Origin: Streptomyces nigra
Lineage (GTDB): Bacteria; Actinomycetota; Actinomycetes; Streptomycetales; Streptomycetaceae
Direction: 5' to 3'
Length of the DNA stretch: 64,000 nucleotides
NCBI RefSeq assembly: GCF_003074055.1
Contig: NZ_CP029043.1
Coordinates: forward strand, 4,146,501 to 4,210,500
Translations under genes and position numbers: made by a program
Notes under the pieces: model-generated
What the model was told of the DNA's origin: nothing
What the model saw: the letters and a program-made list of their open reading frames with translations, nothing else
The model's database searches: none
Part shown: one piece after another, positions 42,014 to 50,404 of the stretch
How the letters are laid out: every line of letters begins with the position of its first letter
How positions within the stretch are numbered: the first letter of the stretch is position 1

Positions 42014-43468
42014 ATGCCACGTGGACGTCACCGTCATTCCCCGCCCCTGCACAGGGTGCTGCCCCCGTCGGCGATCGCAGGCGTGTCCGTCGTCTGGGCG
42101 CTGGCGCCCTGGGTGTTCACCGAACCGGTCGTGCTGCGCGGACTGGCCGCGGCCGCCGCGGCCACCGCGGTCGTCGGCGCGGTCGTCATGCGCCGCTGGG
42201 ACGCCCAGGCGGGCAAACAGGTCGCCGACCTCACGCGCGCGCGGGCGAGCGACGAGTGGCGGCACGAGGAACGGGTCGCCGAACTGGAGACCGACCTCGA
42301 CGAGTCGCGCGAGCTGCGCCAGAAGCTGGAGCAGCGGCTGCGTGCCAAGCGCGCCGAGCTCGCGAAGCTGCGCAACGAGCACGCGGCACTGCTGCGCCGC
42401 TACGCCACGGCGGAGACCGAGCGGGCGAGCGTCCTGGAGGAGCGCCGGGTCCTGGAGATAGAGGCGACCACGCCCGCGCGCGCCCTGCCGCCGGGCACGG
42501 CCCCGGCCGCCGAGGACACCGCCGCCGCGGAGGCGCTCGCGGACGCCGAGGCGCTGGACGAGGCCGGGGCGGTGGAGCAGGACGAGGCGCCCGCCGCCGA
42601 GCCGGAGGAGCCCGGTGAGAACGAGTCGGGTGAGGCTCCGACGGTCTTCTCGCCCGAGGGCTCCCGCCTGTTCCTGCGGGCGCAGGCGGCGCTGTCGCGG
42701 TTCGACGAGGACACGCGGGACGCACGGGACACCGAGGCCACCGAGGACGGTCCGGGCGACGAGGAGGCCGCCGAGGCGGCTGCCGACGACAGCGCGGACG
42801 AGGACGGTACGGCGGACACCGAGGCCGTGGCCGCCGACGAGGACCCGGCAGCCGAGCGGGTGGAAGGTACCGGTCCGGCGAAGGGCGCCGACGAGGCGCC
42901 GTCCGGCCGCTCCCCGAAGGGCGAGCCCCCGCACCACGTCCCGCCGCAGGGCCCCTCCGGCCGGAGGGCCGTGAAGGCCGGCGCGGGCGCCCCAGAGGCG
43001 CCGCGCACCGCGGGCTCCGAGACGGAGCGCGCGCCGGAGGACGACCCGCGGGGGAAGTCCGGGGCGGCCGACGGGCACGAGCGCGCGGCCGCCACCACCC
43101 GGGCCGACGCGTCGGCATCGGCCCAGCCCGCGCTGCCGCCGGCCCGGCGGCCGGGCGGCCACTTCATCGCGCCGACCGCCGTGGCCGTCGTCCCGGCAAC
43201 TCCCGTACGGCGTCCCTCGGTCGAGGGCGGCTTCGACTTCTTCGGCACCCAGAAGCAGGACGGGCCCGCCGCGCTGGAGTCCGTGCAGAACGAGGACCTG
43301 GCCGACGTGGTCGGCGAGGAGGCGCTCGCCCTGCACAAGGCCGAGGCGGAGGCGGAGTTCAAGCCCGCCGACGACCGGTCCCGTGGAGTCGGCCAGGTCA
43401 TCGACCTGACGGCCCACGACGAGACCGAGCACATCGACGTCCAGGGACTGCGCAGCGCGGTCTCCTGA
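42014..43468 (+). CDS. Membrane protein with coiled coil and long acidic low-complexity region
   Basis: A 484-residue protein from ATG 42014; TAAGTT lies 7 nt upstream (leaderless). Two hydrophobic helices (about 20-37 and 40-57) are followed by a strong coiled coil (about 62-150) with heptads such as EERVAELETDLDESRELRQK. Residues 160-400 are Ala/Glu/Asp-rich, likely disordered. The C-terminus has a conserved short motif (GGFDFFGTQKQD and GVGQVIDLTAHDE) that may bind a partner. I recognise no family. Similar proteins occur widely in Streptomyces near nuoD2. The tail may be a scaffold. Confidence 0.75.
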   Translation: MPRGRHRHSPPLHRVLPPSAIAGVSVVWALAPWVFTEPVVLRGLAAAAAATAVVGAVVMRRWDAQAGKQVADLTRARASDEWRHEERVAELETDLDESRELRQKLEQRLRAKRAELAKLRNEHAALLRRYATAETERASVLEERRVLEIEATTPARALPPGTAPAAEDTAAAEALADAEALDEAGAVEQDEAPAAEPEEPGENESGEAPTVFSPEGSRLFLRAQAALSRFDEDTRDARDTEATEDGPGDEEAAEAAADDSADEDGTADTEAVAADEDPAAERVEGTGPAKGADEAPSGRSPKGEPPHHVPPQGPSGRRAVKAGAGAPEAPRTAGSETERAPEDDPRGKSGAADGHERAAATTRADASASAQPALPPARRPGGHFIAPTAVAVVPATPVRRPSVEGGFDFFGTQKQDGPAALESVQNEDLADVVGEEALALHKAEAEAEFKPADDRSRGVGQVIDLTAHDETEHIDVQGLRSAVS

Positions 43469-43476
43469 ACCACGCG

Positions 43477-43516
43477 AAGGGGCGCCGGGGACCACGATCG
43501 GTCCCCGGCGCCCCTT
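43477..43516. terminator. Bidirectional terminator with T run
   Basis: A 15-bp perfect stem (GGGGCGCCGGGGACC with its complement) encloses a 6-nt loop, flanked by AA on one side and TTTT on the other. It lies between convergent genes ending at 43468 and 43539. Confidence 0.9.
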
Positions 43517-43538
43517 TTCTCGCGCCTCGAAGGGCGCC

Positions 43539-44873
43539 TCAGGCCATCCAGCGGTCCGGCCGCGCGTCCCGGCGCCCCGTGCGAGACCGTTCCGCCTGCG
43601 TGCGCAGCAGCTCCGCGGCCTCCCCGGCGTCCCTCAGACGCGCGGTGACGGTCTTGCCGGCGCCCGTGTCCACATGGACGTCGGCGACGTTCCAGCGGCG
43701 CTCCCAGGGCCCCTGGGTGAGCCGTACGCTCTGCACCTTCGCGTGCGGGACGAGGGCCAGGGTGCGGCTCAGCAGACCCGCGCGGGCCGCGAACACCGCG
43801 TCCGTGACGGCCAGTCCGTGTCCGCGCCACCACAGCGGCACACAGCGGCCCGCCCGCCGGGGCGGACGCGTAAGGGCCTCGGGCGGCGGGACGGTCACCC
43901 CGGGCAGCACCCGGGCCACGACCGACTCGGCGATCTCGCGCGGGGCGACCGGCAGCAGCACCGAGTTGGACGAGCCGGCCACGTCCAGCTCCACCCGCAC
44001 CCAGCCGCGCCGCCGCCACAGCAGCGGCTCCACCAGCCGTACGGTCTGCACGCGGCCCGGCGGCACCGTCTCGTGGGCGCGGTCGAGCAGGCCGTGGTCG
44101 AGGCGCAGCCCGTCCGGCGACTCGCCCACCGTCCAGTCGTACTCGGTGACGAACCGTCCGACGCTGGCCGCGCCCGCCGCGCCGACCAGCGGCACCGCGG
44201 TGGCGAGCACCGTCCACACGCTCTCCGTGAACAGCCACAGCACGGCCGGTACGACGAGGGCGGCGGCCAGCGTGCCCCAGGTCGCGCCGGTCAGGACGAG
44301 GGAGACGGCGAGGACGCGCGGCGGCACCCGCAGCAGCTCGCGGGAGGGCGCCTCGCCCACCTCGTGCGCGGTCTCCGGCGCGAACCCGGCGGCGCGCGCC
44401 AGGAGTTCCGCGCGCAGGGCACGCGCCTCCTCCGCGCCCAGAAAGGCGAGTTCGTCCTTCTTGTCCGTGCCGACGACGTCCAGCTTCAGCTTGGCGACGC
44501 CCACCACGCGCGCGAGGAGCGGCTGGGTGACGTCGACGGCCTGGATGCGCTCCAGCCGGATGTGCGCGGTGCGCCGGAACACCAGGCCGGTACGGATGCG
44601 CAGTTCGGAGTCGGTGACGGCGAAGTGCGTGTACCACCAGGTCAGGAAGCCGTAGAGGGCGGCGGCCGGGACGAGCACGGCGAGCGCGATCAGCAGGGTC
44701 GTGGTCGTCAGCCGGGTCAGCTGGCGCTGCGCCTGGTCGGGGTCGTGCACCGCCCAGCCGATGAGCACGGCGACGGGCGCCCACGCGCGCCGGAGCGGCG
44801 TCACGGGATGCAGCCGGCGCTCCGACACGGGCCGCGCCTCGCGTATGGCGTCGTCGACGCCCGGGGCCGTCAC
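43539..44873 (-). CDS. PH-domain membrane protein (bPH2, YdbT-like)
   Basis: A 444-residue protein with pairs of membrane helices (about 55-80, 185-235) alternating with bPH2 domains, e.g. YTHFAVTDSELRIRTGLVFRRTAHIRLERIQAVDV and a C-terminal copy (AVFAARAGLLSRTLALVPHAKVQSVRL). These proteins act as membrane-bound scaffolds; in Bacillus the YdbST pair protects against certain peptide antibiotics. Its GTG start overlaps the stop of the upstream PH gene (GTGA), so the two are co-expressed. Confidence 0.85.
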   Translation of the reverse strand: MTAPGVDDAIREARPVSERRLHPVTPLRRAWAPVAVLIGWAVHDPDQAQRQLTRLTTTTLLIALAVLVPAAALYGFLTWWYTHFAVTDSELRIRTGLVFRRTAHIRLERIQAVDVTQPLLARVVGVAKLKLDVVGTDKKDELAFLGAEEARALRAELLARAAGFAPETAHEVGEAPSRELLRVPPRVLAVSLVLTGATWGTLAAALVVPAVLWLFTESVWTVLATAVPLVGAAGAASVGRFVTEYDWTVGESPDGLRLDHGLLDRAHETVPPGRVQTVRLVEPLLWRRRGWVRVELDVAGSSNSVLLPVAPREIAESVVARVLPGVTVPPPEALTRPPRRAGRCVPLWWRGHGLAVTDAVFAARAGLLSRTLALVPHAKVQSVRLTQGPWERRWNVADVHVDTGAGKTVTARLRDAGEAAELLRTQAERSRTGRRDARPDRWMA

Positions 44874-45388
44874 AGGCCCGCCGATCGGGCCTCGCCCAGC
44901 TCGGTGAGCCGGTCGCGCAGCCGCTCCGCCTCGGCCGGGTCGAGGCCGGGGATGGTGGCGTCGGTCGCGGCGGCGGCCGTGTGCAGCTGCACGCTGGCCA
45001 GCCCGAAGTGCCGCTCCACGGGCCCCGAGGTGACCTCCACGAGCTGCATACGGCCGTACGGCACGACCGTCTCCTCACGCCACAGCACACCCCGGCTGAT
45101 CAGCAGGTCGTCGGCGCGCTCGGCGTAGCGCCAGGAACGCCAGTTGCGTTCGAGCATCACCCAGCCCCACACCATGAGGGCCGGCGGCAGCGCGGCGAAC
45201 GCCGCCCAGCCGGGCCCGGCGAGCCAGCCGAGCAGCACGCCCAGGCCCACCGTCAGCAGCCCCAGCCACACCACCAGCAGCAGCCGGCGCATCCGCAGCA
45301 GCCCCGGCGGCAGCCCGGTCCACACCGGTCCGTCCTCCGTGCGCCGGTCCCGCTCCGTTCCCGTGTCCTTCTGGCTCCCCGTCTCCAT
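44870..45388 (-). CDS. PH-domain membrane protein (bPH2, YdbS-like)
   Basis: A 172-residue protein starting at ATG 45388; TACGCT lies 6 nt upstream (leaderless). Two membrane helices (about 32-52 and 56-75) precede one bPH2 domain with the signature LLISRGVLWREETVVPYGRMQLVEV and FGLASVQLHTAAA. The partner of the longer YdbT-like protein, with which it overlaps by 4 nt. It is divergent from the nuoD-like gene, with only about 30 bp between starts. Confidence 0.85.
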   Translation of the reverse strand: METGSQKDTGTERDRRTEDGPVWTGLPPGLLRMRRLLLVVWLGLLTVGLGVLLGWLAGPGWAAFAALPPALMVWGWVMLERNWRSWRYAERADDLLISRGVLWREETVVPYGRMQLVEVTSGPVERHFGLASVQLHTAAAATDATIPGLDPAEAERLRDRLTELGEARSAGL

Positions 45389-45419
45389 GGGGTCAGCGTA
45401 CGTAGGGGAGACTGGGGCC

Positions 45420-46571
45420 ATGACTCCTACGACGGAGACCATGGTCGGTATCGGCGGCGCCGCGGAGAGCACCGACATGGTGCTCAACATCGGCCCCCAG
45501 CACCCCTCGACGCACGGTGTGCTGCGCCTCAAGCTCGTCCTGGACGGCGAGCGCATCACGAGCGCCGAGCCCGTGATCGGCTATATGCACCGCGGCGCGG
45601 AGAAGCTCTTCGAGGCCCGCGACTACCGCCAGATCATCATGCTCGCCAACCGCCACGACTGGCTGTCGGCCTTCTCCAACGAGCTGGGCGTCGTCCTCGC
45701 CGTGGAGCGCATGCTCGGCATGGAGGTGCCCGAGCGGGCGGTCTGGACGCGGACCCTGCTGGCGGAGCTGAACCGCGTCCTCAACCATCTGATGTTCCTC
45801 GGGTCGTACCCGCTGGAGCTGGGCGGGATCACGCCGATCTTCTACGCCTTCACCGAGCGCGAGGAACTCCAGCACGTCATGGAGGAGGTCTCCGGCGGGC
45901 GGATGCACTACATGTTCAACCGGGTGGGCGGCCTCAAGGAGGACCTGCCGGCCGGCTGGACCACGCGCGCGCGTGCCGCCGTCGCCGACGTGCGCTCCCG
46001 CATGGACCGGTTCGACGATCTGGTCCTCGGCAACGAGATCTTCCGCGGGCGCACGCGCGGGGTGGGCGTCCTCGCGCCGGAGGCCGTGCACGCGTACGGC
46101 GTGAGCGGGCCGATCGGGCGCGCCTCGGGCGTCGACTTCGATCTGCGCCGGGACGAGCCGTATCTCGCGTACGGGGAGCTCCAGGACGTCCTGAAGGTCG
46201 TGACCCGGCAGGAGGGCGACTGTCTCGCCCGGTTCGAGTGCCTCCTGGAGCAGACCCACAACGCCCTCGACCTCGCGGACGCCTGCCTGGACCGGATCGC
46301 GGAGCTGCCGGCGGGGCCGATCAACCAGCGGCTTCCCAAGGTGCTGAAGGCACCCGAGGGGCACACGTACGCGTGGACCGAGAACCCCCTCGGTATCAAC
46401 GGCTACTACCTGGTCAGCAAGGGCGAGAAGACGCCGTACCGGCTGAAGCTGCGCTCGGCCTCGTACAACAACATCCAGGCGCTGGTGGAGCTGCTGCCGG
46501 GGACGCTGGTCGCGGACATGGTGGCGATCCTGGGGTCGATGTTCTTCGTGGTCGGGGACATCGACAAGTAG
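45420..46571 (+). CDS. nuoD2: Stand-alone NuoD-like NADH dehydrogenase subunit (NuoD2)
   Basis: A 383-residue protein homologous to the 49-kDa subunit of complex I. Motifs: MVLNIGPQHPSTHGVLRLKL, GYMHRGAEKLFEARDYRQ, GAITP-like LGGITPIFYAF, and the C-terminal MVAILGSMFFVVGDIDK. It is the only Nuo gene here, so it is a paralogue outside the nuo operon. It keeps the His-Pro-Ser/Thr-His region at the quinone site. The Arg58 equivalent of the residue that NDUFAF7 methylates in human NDUFS2 is present. Its partner subunits and role are unknown. The neighbour ending 10 bp away is a MidA-type methyltransferase. Confidence 0.9.
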   Translation: MTPTTETMVGIGGAAESTDMVLNIGPQHPSTHGVLRLKLVLDGERITSAEPVIGYMHRGAEKLFEARDYRQIIMLANRHDWLSAFSNELGVVLAVERMLGMEVPERAVWTRTLLAELNRVLNHLMFLGSYPLELGGITPIFYAFTEREELQHVMEEVSGGRMHYMFNRVGGLKEDLPAGWTTRARAAVADVRSRMDRFDDLVLGNEIFRGRTRGVGVLAPEAVHAYGVSGPIGRASGVDFDLRRDEPYLAYGELQDVLKVVTRQEGDCLARFECLLEQTHNALDLADACLDRIAELPAGPINQRLPKVLKAPEGHTYAWTENPLGINGYYLVSKGEKTPYRLKLRSASYNNIQALVELLPGTLVADMVAILGSMFFVVGDIDK

Positions 46572-46580
46572 CCCCGGCCG

Positions 46581-47606
46581 TCAGGCGCCGGTCGCCGCGT
46601 CTTCCGCAGCGCCGGCCAGGACGTCCGGGACGCCGACCGGCTGGAGCAGCCAGCCGAAGTCGCCGAGGCCGCCCGTCGCCGTCAGCTCGGCGGCCTCACC
46701 GGCGCTCGCGAGGGCGCGCAGATATTCGGCGGGGCGGGTGGAGGCGAGTTCCAGCGAGGGGCGTGCGCCGGTGATGCCGAGGGCGCGCAGTGCCTCGCGC
46801 TGGGTGAGCAGACGGGCGCCGGGCAGCGCGCACGCGTCCAGCGCCACATGGGCGGTCAGATCGCAGGAGCCGTCCGGCACCGGAGCCGTCTCGCGTCCCT
46901 CGCGGAAGCCGGTCAGCGTGCCGAAGGGGGGCCTTGAACCGCGCGTGTGCGCGTAGTCCACGGCGACCGCAAGCCCCCGCTCCAGCGTGCCGGTCACGGC
47001 CGCCCACGCCTCGTCCCGAGGCAGTCCGATCTCGGCGCGCAGTCCCTCGCCGCCCTCCGCGGGCAGGGGCCACCAGCGGTCCAGCCAGCGCGCCTCGGTG
47101 CCGTCGACCGGCTCTCCGAGGCGCTCGGTGCCGTCCCGGCGGACCAGGACCCGGCGCGGCACGCCCTCAGCGTCCACCTCGGCGACCTCCACCGGAACGT
47201 TGTCCAGCCATTCGTTGGCGAACAGCAGTCCCGTCACCGGCCGGGGCGGCTCGGACAGCCAGGTCACCCCGGGGTCCAGATCCGGGGGGCGGGCGGCGAT
47301 CTCGACGGCGTACGCGCGCGTGCGGGCCGCCACCTCGGCGGGGAGCGCGGCCAGCACACCGGTGACCAGCTCACCCCGGCCCGCCGCCATGTCGACGAGG
47401 TCGAGGGTGTCCGGCCGGCCCAGCGCCTCGTCCACCCGGCACAGCAGCCGGGCCACGGCGGCCGCGTAGAGCGGCGAGGCGTGCACGGACGTCCGGAAGT
47501 GCCCGGCCGGTCCCTCCGGGCGGCGGTAGAAGCCCTCCGGGCCGTACAGGGCGGATTCCGCCGCCGCCCGCCACCCCTGCCACACGTCCGCCGCCTCTTC
47601 TGCCAC
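46581..47606 (-). CDS. MidA/NDUFAF7-type SAM-dependent methyltransferase
   Basis: A 341-residue protein from GTG 47606; TAGCCT lies 6 nt upstream (leaderless). Features of the family: N-terminal GFYRRPEGPAGHFRTS-like (YGPEGFYRRPEG, then HFRTSVHASPLY), the SAM site LDLVDMAAGRGELVTGVLA, VEIAARPPDL, LLFANEWLDNVPVEV and LAVAVDYAHTRGSR. In eukaryotes this family (NDUFAF7) dimethylates an arginine of the NuoD homologue NDUFS2, needed for complex I assembly. Here it is convergent with a nuoD paralogue and 10 bp from its end, pointing to that protein as the substrate. Confidence 0.85.
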   Translation of the reverse strand: MAEEAADVWQGWRAAAESALYGPEGFYRRPEGPAGHFRTSVHASPLYAAAVARLLCRVDEALGRPDTLDLVDMAAGRGELVTGVLAALPAEVAARTRAYAVEIAARPPDLDPGVTWLSEPPRPVTGLLFANEWLDNVPVEVAEVDAEGVPRRVLVRRDGTERLGEPVDGTEARWLDRWWPLPAEGGEGLRAEIGLPRDEAWAAVTGTLERGLAVAVDYAHTRGSRPPFGTLTGFREGRETAPVPDGSCDLTAHVALDACALPGARLLTQREALRALGITGARPSLELASTRPAEYLRALASAGEAAELTATGGLGDFGWLLQPVGVPDVLAGAAEDAATGA

Positions 47607-47735
47607 CGGCCCAGGCTAGGGCGTTCTCCTGCGCACAGGAATGCGGTCCCTCCACCTTGCGGAGTACGCGCGCGGGGTGCGGATCGGCCCTCCGGTTGAC
47701 CCCTGCACACATCTGGTGTCCCTACGCTGGGTTAC

Positions 47736-48953
47736 GTGCAGCGCCTCTATGACTTCCTCCGCAGGCACCCGACCGGGGTCGACACCTTCTGGGCCGTCCT
47801 CCTGTTCGGGATCTCTGTGGCGAGCGTGGCCATCCAGCCGGAGGGTGGGCGGGCCGACGGCCAGGGCACCGGGTCCGAGGCCGTCATCGTCCCCATCCTG
47901 GTGCTGTTGTGCCTGGTCATCGCGTTGCGCCGGCGGATGCCGGAGAAGATGCTGCTGCTGGCCATCGGGATCGGTCTGGCGCAGTTGGTGCTGAACGTGG
48001 CGACCACGCCCGCCGATTTCGCGTTCCTGGTGATCGTCTACACCGTCGCCGCGACCGGCGCCCGCTGGGCGTCCCGGCTCGCGCTCGGCGCGGGCCTGTG
48101 CGCGGCGCCGCTGTCCCAGCTGCGGTGGCCGGAGCAGGAGGCCACCGTCCTCAGCAACATAGCGCTGATCATCTTCCTCAGCGTGCCCTTCGCGCTCGCC
48201 TGGGTGCTCGGCGACTCCGTCCGCACCCGCCGCGCCTACTACGAGCAGCTGGAGGAGCGCGCGACCCGGCTGGAGAAGGAGCGCGAGGCCCAGGCCAAGG
48301 TCGCCGTCGCCGCCGAACGCGCCCGTATCGCGCGTGAGCTGCACGACGTCGTCGCGCACAACGTCTCGGTCATGGTGGTGCAGGCCGACGGCGCCGCCTA
48401 TGTCCTCGACACCGCCCCCGACCAGGCCAAGAAGGCCCTGGAGACGATCTCCTCCACCGGCCGCCAGGCCCTGGCCGAGATGCGCCGCCTTCTCGGAGTG
48501 CTCCGCACCGGCGAGCACCAGGAGACCGGCGAGTACGTCCCTCAGCCCGACGTCGAGCAGATCGACGACCTCGTCGAGCAGTGCCGCAGCTCCGGTCTGC
48601 CCGTCGACTTCAAGGTCGAGGGCACCCCGCGCCCGCTGCCCAGCGGCGTCGAGCTCACGGCGTACCGCATCGTGCAGGAGGCGCTGACCAACACCCGCAA
48701 GCACGGCGGCCCGAACGCCGGGGCCAGCGTGCGCCTGGTCTACTTCGACGACGGGCTCGGCCTGCTCGTCGAGGACGACGGCAAGGGCGCCCCGCACGAG
48801 CTGTACGAGGACGGCGGCGCCGACGGACAGGGCCACGGCCTGATCGGCATGCGCGAGCGGGTCGGCATGGTCGGCGGCACCCTGGACGCCGGGCCGCGGC
48901 CGGGCGGAGGATTCCGCATCAGCGCCCTGCTTCCGCTGAAACCGGCCCACTGA
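47736..48953 (+). CDS. Sensor histidine kinase (NarL-partner type)
   Basis: A 405-residue protein starting at GTG 47736; TACGCT lies 7 nt upstream (leaderless). The N-terminal half has about five helices with little outside the membrane, so it senses something in or near the membrane. HisKA_3 follows with the phospho-acceptor His in AERARIARELHDVVAHNVSVMV (shown in parts). The ATPase domain has TAYRIVQEALTNTRKHG (N-box), LVEDDGKG and GLIGMRERVGMVGG. It phosphorylates the response regulator encoded 95 bp downstream. Confidence 0.9.
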   Translation: MQRLYDFLRRHPTGVDTFWAVLLFGISVASVAIQPEGGRADGQGTGSEAVIVPILVLLCLVIALRRRMPEKMLLLAIGIGLAQLVLNVATTPADFAFLVIVYTVAATGARWASRLALGAGLCAAPLSQLRWPEQEATVLSNIALIIFLSVPFALAWVLGDSVRTRRAYYEQLEERATRLEKEREAQAKVAVAAERARIARELHDVVAHNVSVMVVQADGAAYVLDTAPDQAKKALETISSTGRQALAEMRRLLGVLRTGEHQETGEYVPQPDVEQIDDLVEQCRSSGLPVDFKVEGTPRPLPSGVELTAYRIVQEALTNTRKHGGPNAGASVRLVYFDDGLGLLVEDDGKGAPHELYEDGGADGQGHGLIGMRERVGMVGGTLDAGPRPGGGFRISALLPLKPAH

Positions 48954-48977
48954 CCCGGCCCCGCGCACACCCGAAGC

Positions 48978-49026
48978 CCGCAAGCCCCGGTACGCCTCCG
49001 CAAGCCCCCGGCGAACCGCAAGCCCC
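48978..49026 (+). repeat. Three copies of CCGCAAGCCCC between kinase and regulator genes
   Basis: CCGCAAGCCCC occurs at 48978-48988, 48998-49008 and 49016-49026, spaced 20 and 18 bp. The repeats precede the ribosome binding site of the response regulator gene. Confidence 0.6.
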
Positions 49027-49048
49027 GAAAGAGACGGAAGAGGACCCG

Positions 49049-49720
49049 ATGGCGATCCGCGTGATGCTCGTCGACGACCAGGTGCTGCTGCGCACCGGGT
49101 TCCGGATGGTGCTCGCCGCCCAGCCGGACATGGAGGTCGTCGCGGAGGCGGGGGACGGCGTCGAGGCCCTCCAGGTGCTCCGCTCGACCTCCGTCGACGT
49201 CGTGCTCATGGACGTCCGTATGCCGAAGCTGGACGGCGTGGAGACCACCCGCCGCATCTGCTCGGAGCCCGAGCCGCCCAAGGTGCTCATCCTGACCACC
49301 TTCGACCTCGACGAGTACGCGTTCTCCGGGCTGAAGGCCGGCGCCTCCGGGTTCATGCTCAAGGACGTGCCGCCCGGGGAACTCCTCGCCGCGATCCGCT
49401 CGGTGCACAGCGGGGACGCCGTGGTGGCCCCGTCGACGACCCGGCGGCTGCTGGACCGGTTCGCGCCCATGCTGCCCTCCACCGGAGGGGAGCCCCGGCA
49501 CAAGGAGCTGGAGCGGCTCACCGACCGGGAGCGCGAGGTCATGGTGCTGGTCGCGCAGGGCCTGTCCAACGGCGAGATCGCGGCCCGGCTGGTCCTGTCC
49601 GAGGCCACCGTGAAGACGCACGTGGGCCGCATCCTGACCAAGCTCGGCCTGCGCGACCGCGTCCAGGTGGTCGTCCTGGCCTACGAGACGGGGTTGGTCC
49701 GAGCGGGCGGCCACGGCTGA
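49049..49720 (+). CDS. NarL/LuxR-type response regulator
   Basis: A 223-residue protein. The receiver domain has the acidic pair Asp9-Asp10 (MLVDDQ), phospho-acceptor Asp55 in VVLMDVRMPK, Thr in LTTFDLDEYAF and Lys105 in FMLKDVPPG. The DNA-binding domain carries LTDREREVMVLVAQGLSNGE and ATVKTHVGRILTKLGLRDRVQ. It acts as the transcription factor of the two-component system with the kinase upstream. Targets cannot be read from the window; GAGACGGAAGAGGA precedes the ATG. Confidence 0.92.
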   Translation: MAIRVMLVDDQVLLRTGFRMVLAAQPDMEVVAEAGDGVEALQVLRSTSVDVVLMDVRMPKLDGVETTRRICSEPEPPKVLILTTFDLDEYAFSGLKAGASGFMLKDVPPGELLAAIRSVHSGDAVVAPSTTRRLLDRFAPMLPSTGGEPRHKELERLTDREREVMVLVAQGLSNGEIAARLVLSEATVKTHVGRILTKLGLRDRVQVVVLAYETGLVRAGGHG

Positions 49721-49745
49721 GCCGAGCGCCCACTAGGGTCTGCGC

Positions 49746-50378
49746 ATGCTCCTGTGGATCAACGGCCCTTTCGGGGGCGGCAAGACACAGACCGCACACG
49801 AGATCCGGCGCCGGCTGCCCGGCAGCGTCGTCTGCGACCCCGAGCACCCCGGGTTCGGTCTGCGGCGCATGCTCCCGCCGGAGCTGCGCGGGGACTTCCA
49901 GGATCTGGCCTCCTGGCGGCAGGGCGTCGTCGAGGTCCTCGACCTGGCGCTCACCCGGCACGACGGCGTCGTCATCGCGCCGATGACCGTCACGCACCCG
50001 GACTACTTCGCCGAGACGGTGGGCCGGCTGCGCGAACTCGGGCACGACGTCCGGCACTTCACGCTCCTCGCGGAGCGCGAGACCGTCCTGCGGCGGCTGC
50101 GCGAGCGCGGCCTCGGGCGGCTGGCGCAGATCGCCGCGGGGAAGGGCGGCGGGCCGCGCCGGGAGAGCTGGGCGGTGTCCCGGCTCGACCACTGCCTGGA
50201 GCGGCTGCGCGAACCGGAGTTCGCCGAGCATCTGTGGACCGACCGCACGAGCGTGCCGAGGACGGCGGACCGGATCGCCGTCCTGGCCGGGCTGACGCTG
50301 CGGCCCAACGCCGAGGGCGCGGTGCGGACGCGGCTGCGGCAGGCGGCGGTCGGGATCCGGCACATCCGCCTCGACTGA
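49746..50378 (+). CDS. TmrB-like P-loop kinase/ATP-binding protein
   Basis: A 210-residue protein; TAGGGT lies 6 nt before the ATG (leaderless). Walker A is GPFGGGKT (7-14) in MLLWINGPFGGGKTQTAHEI. The layout (DPEHPGFGLRRML, then GVVIAPMTVTHPDYF and LLAERETVLRRLRERGLG) matches the tunicamycin-resistance protein TmrB and related AAA_33 kinases. TmrB is thought to bind or modify tunicamycin. The real substrate here is unknown, and a general nucleoside or sugar kinase role is possible. Confidence 0.75.
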   Translation: MLLWINGPFGGGKTQTAHEIRRRLPGSVVCDPEHPGFGLRRMLPPELRGDFQDLASWRQGVVEVLDLALTRHDGVVIAPMTVTHPDYFAETVGRLRELGHDVRHFTLLAERETVLRRLRERGLGRLAQIAAGKGGGPRRESWAVSRLDHCLERLREPEFAEHLWTDRTSVPRTADRIAVLAGLTLRPNAEGAVRTRLRQAAVGIRHIRLD

Positions 50379-50404
50379 CGGTCGTTCGACGCCCTACGCC
50401 GCCC

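Noticed and set aside
48978..49026. Short repeats as a CRISPR array
   Set aside because: Units are only 11 bp with spacers of 7-9 bp and there are no cas genes.
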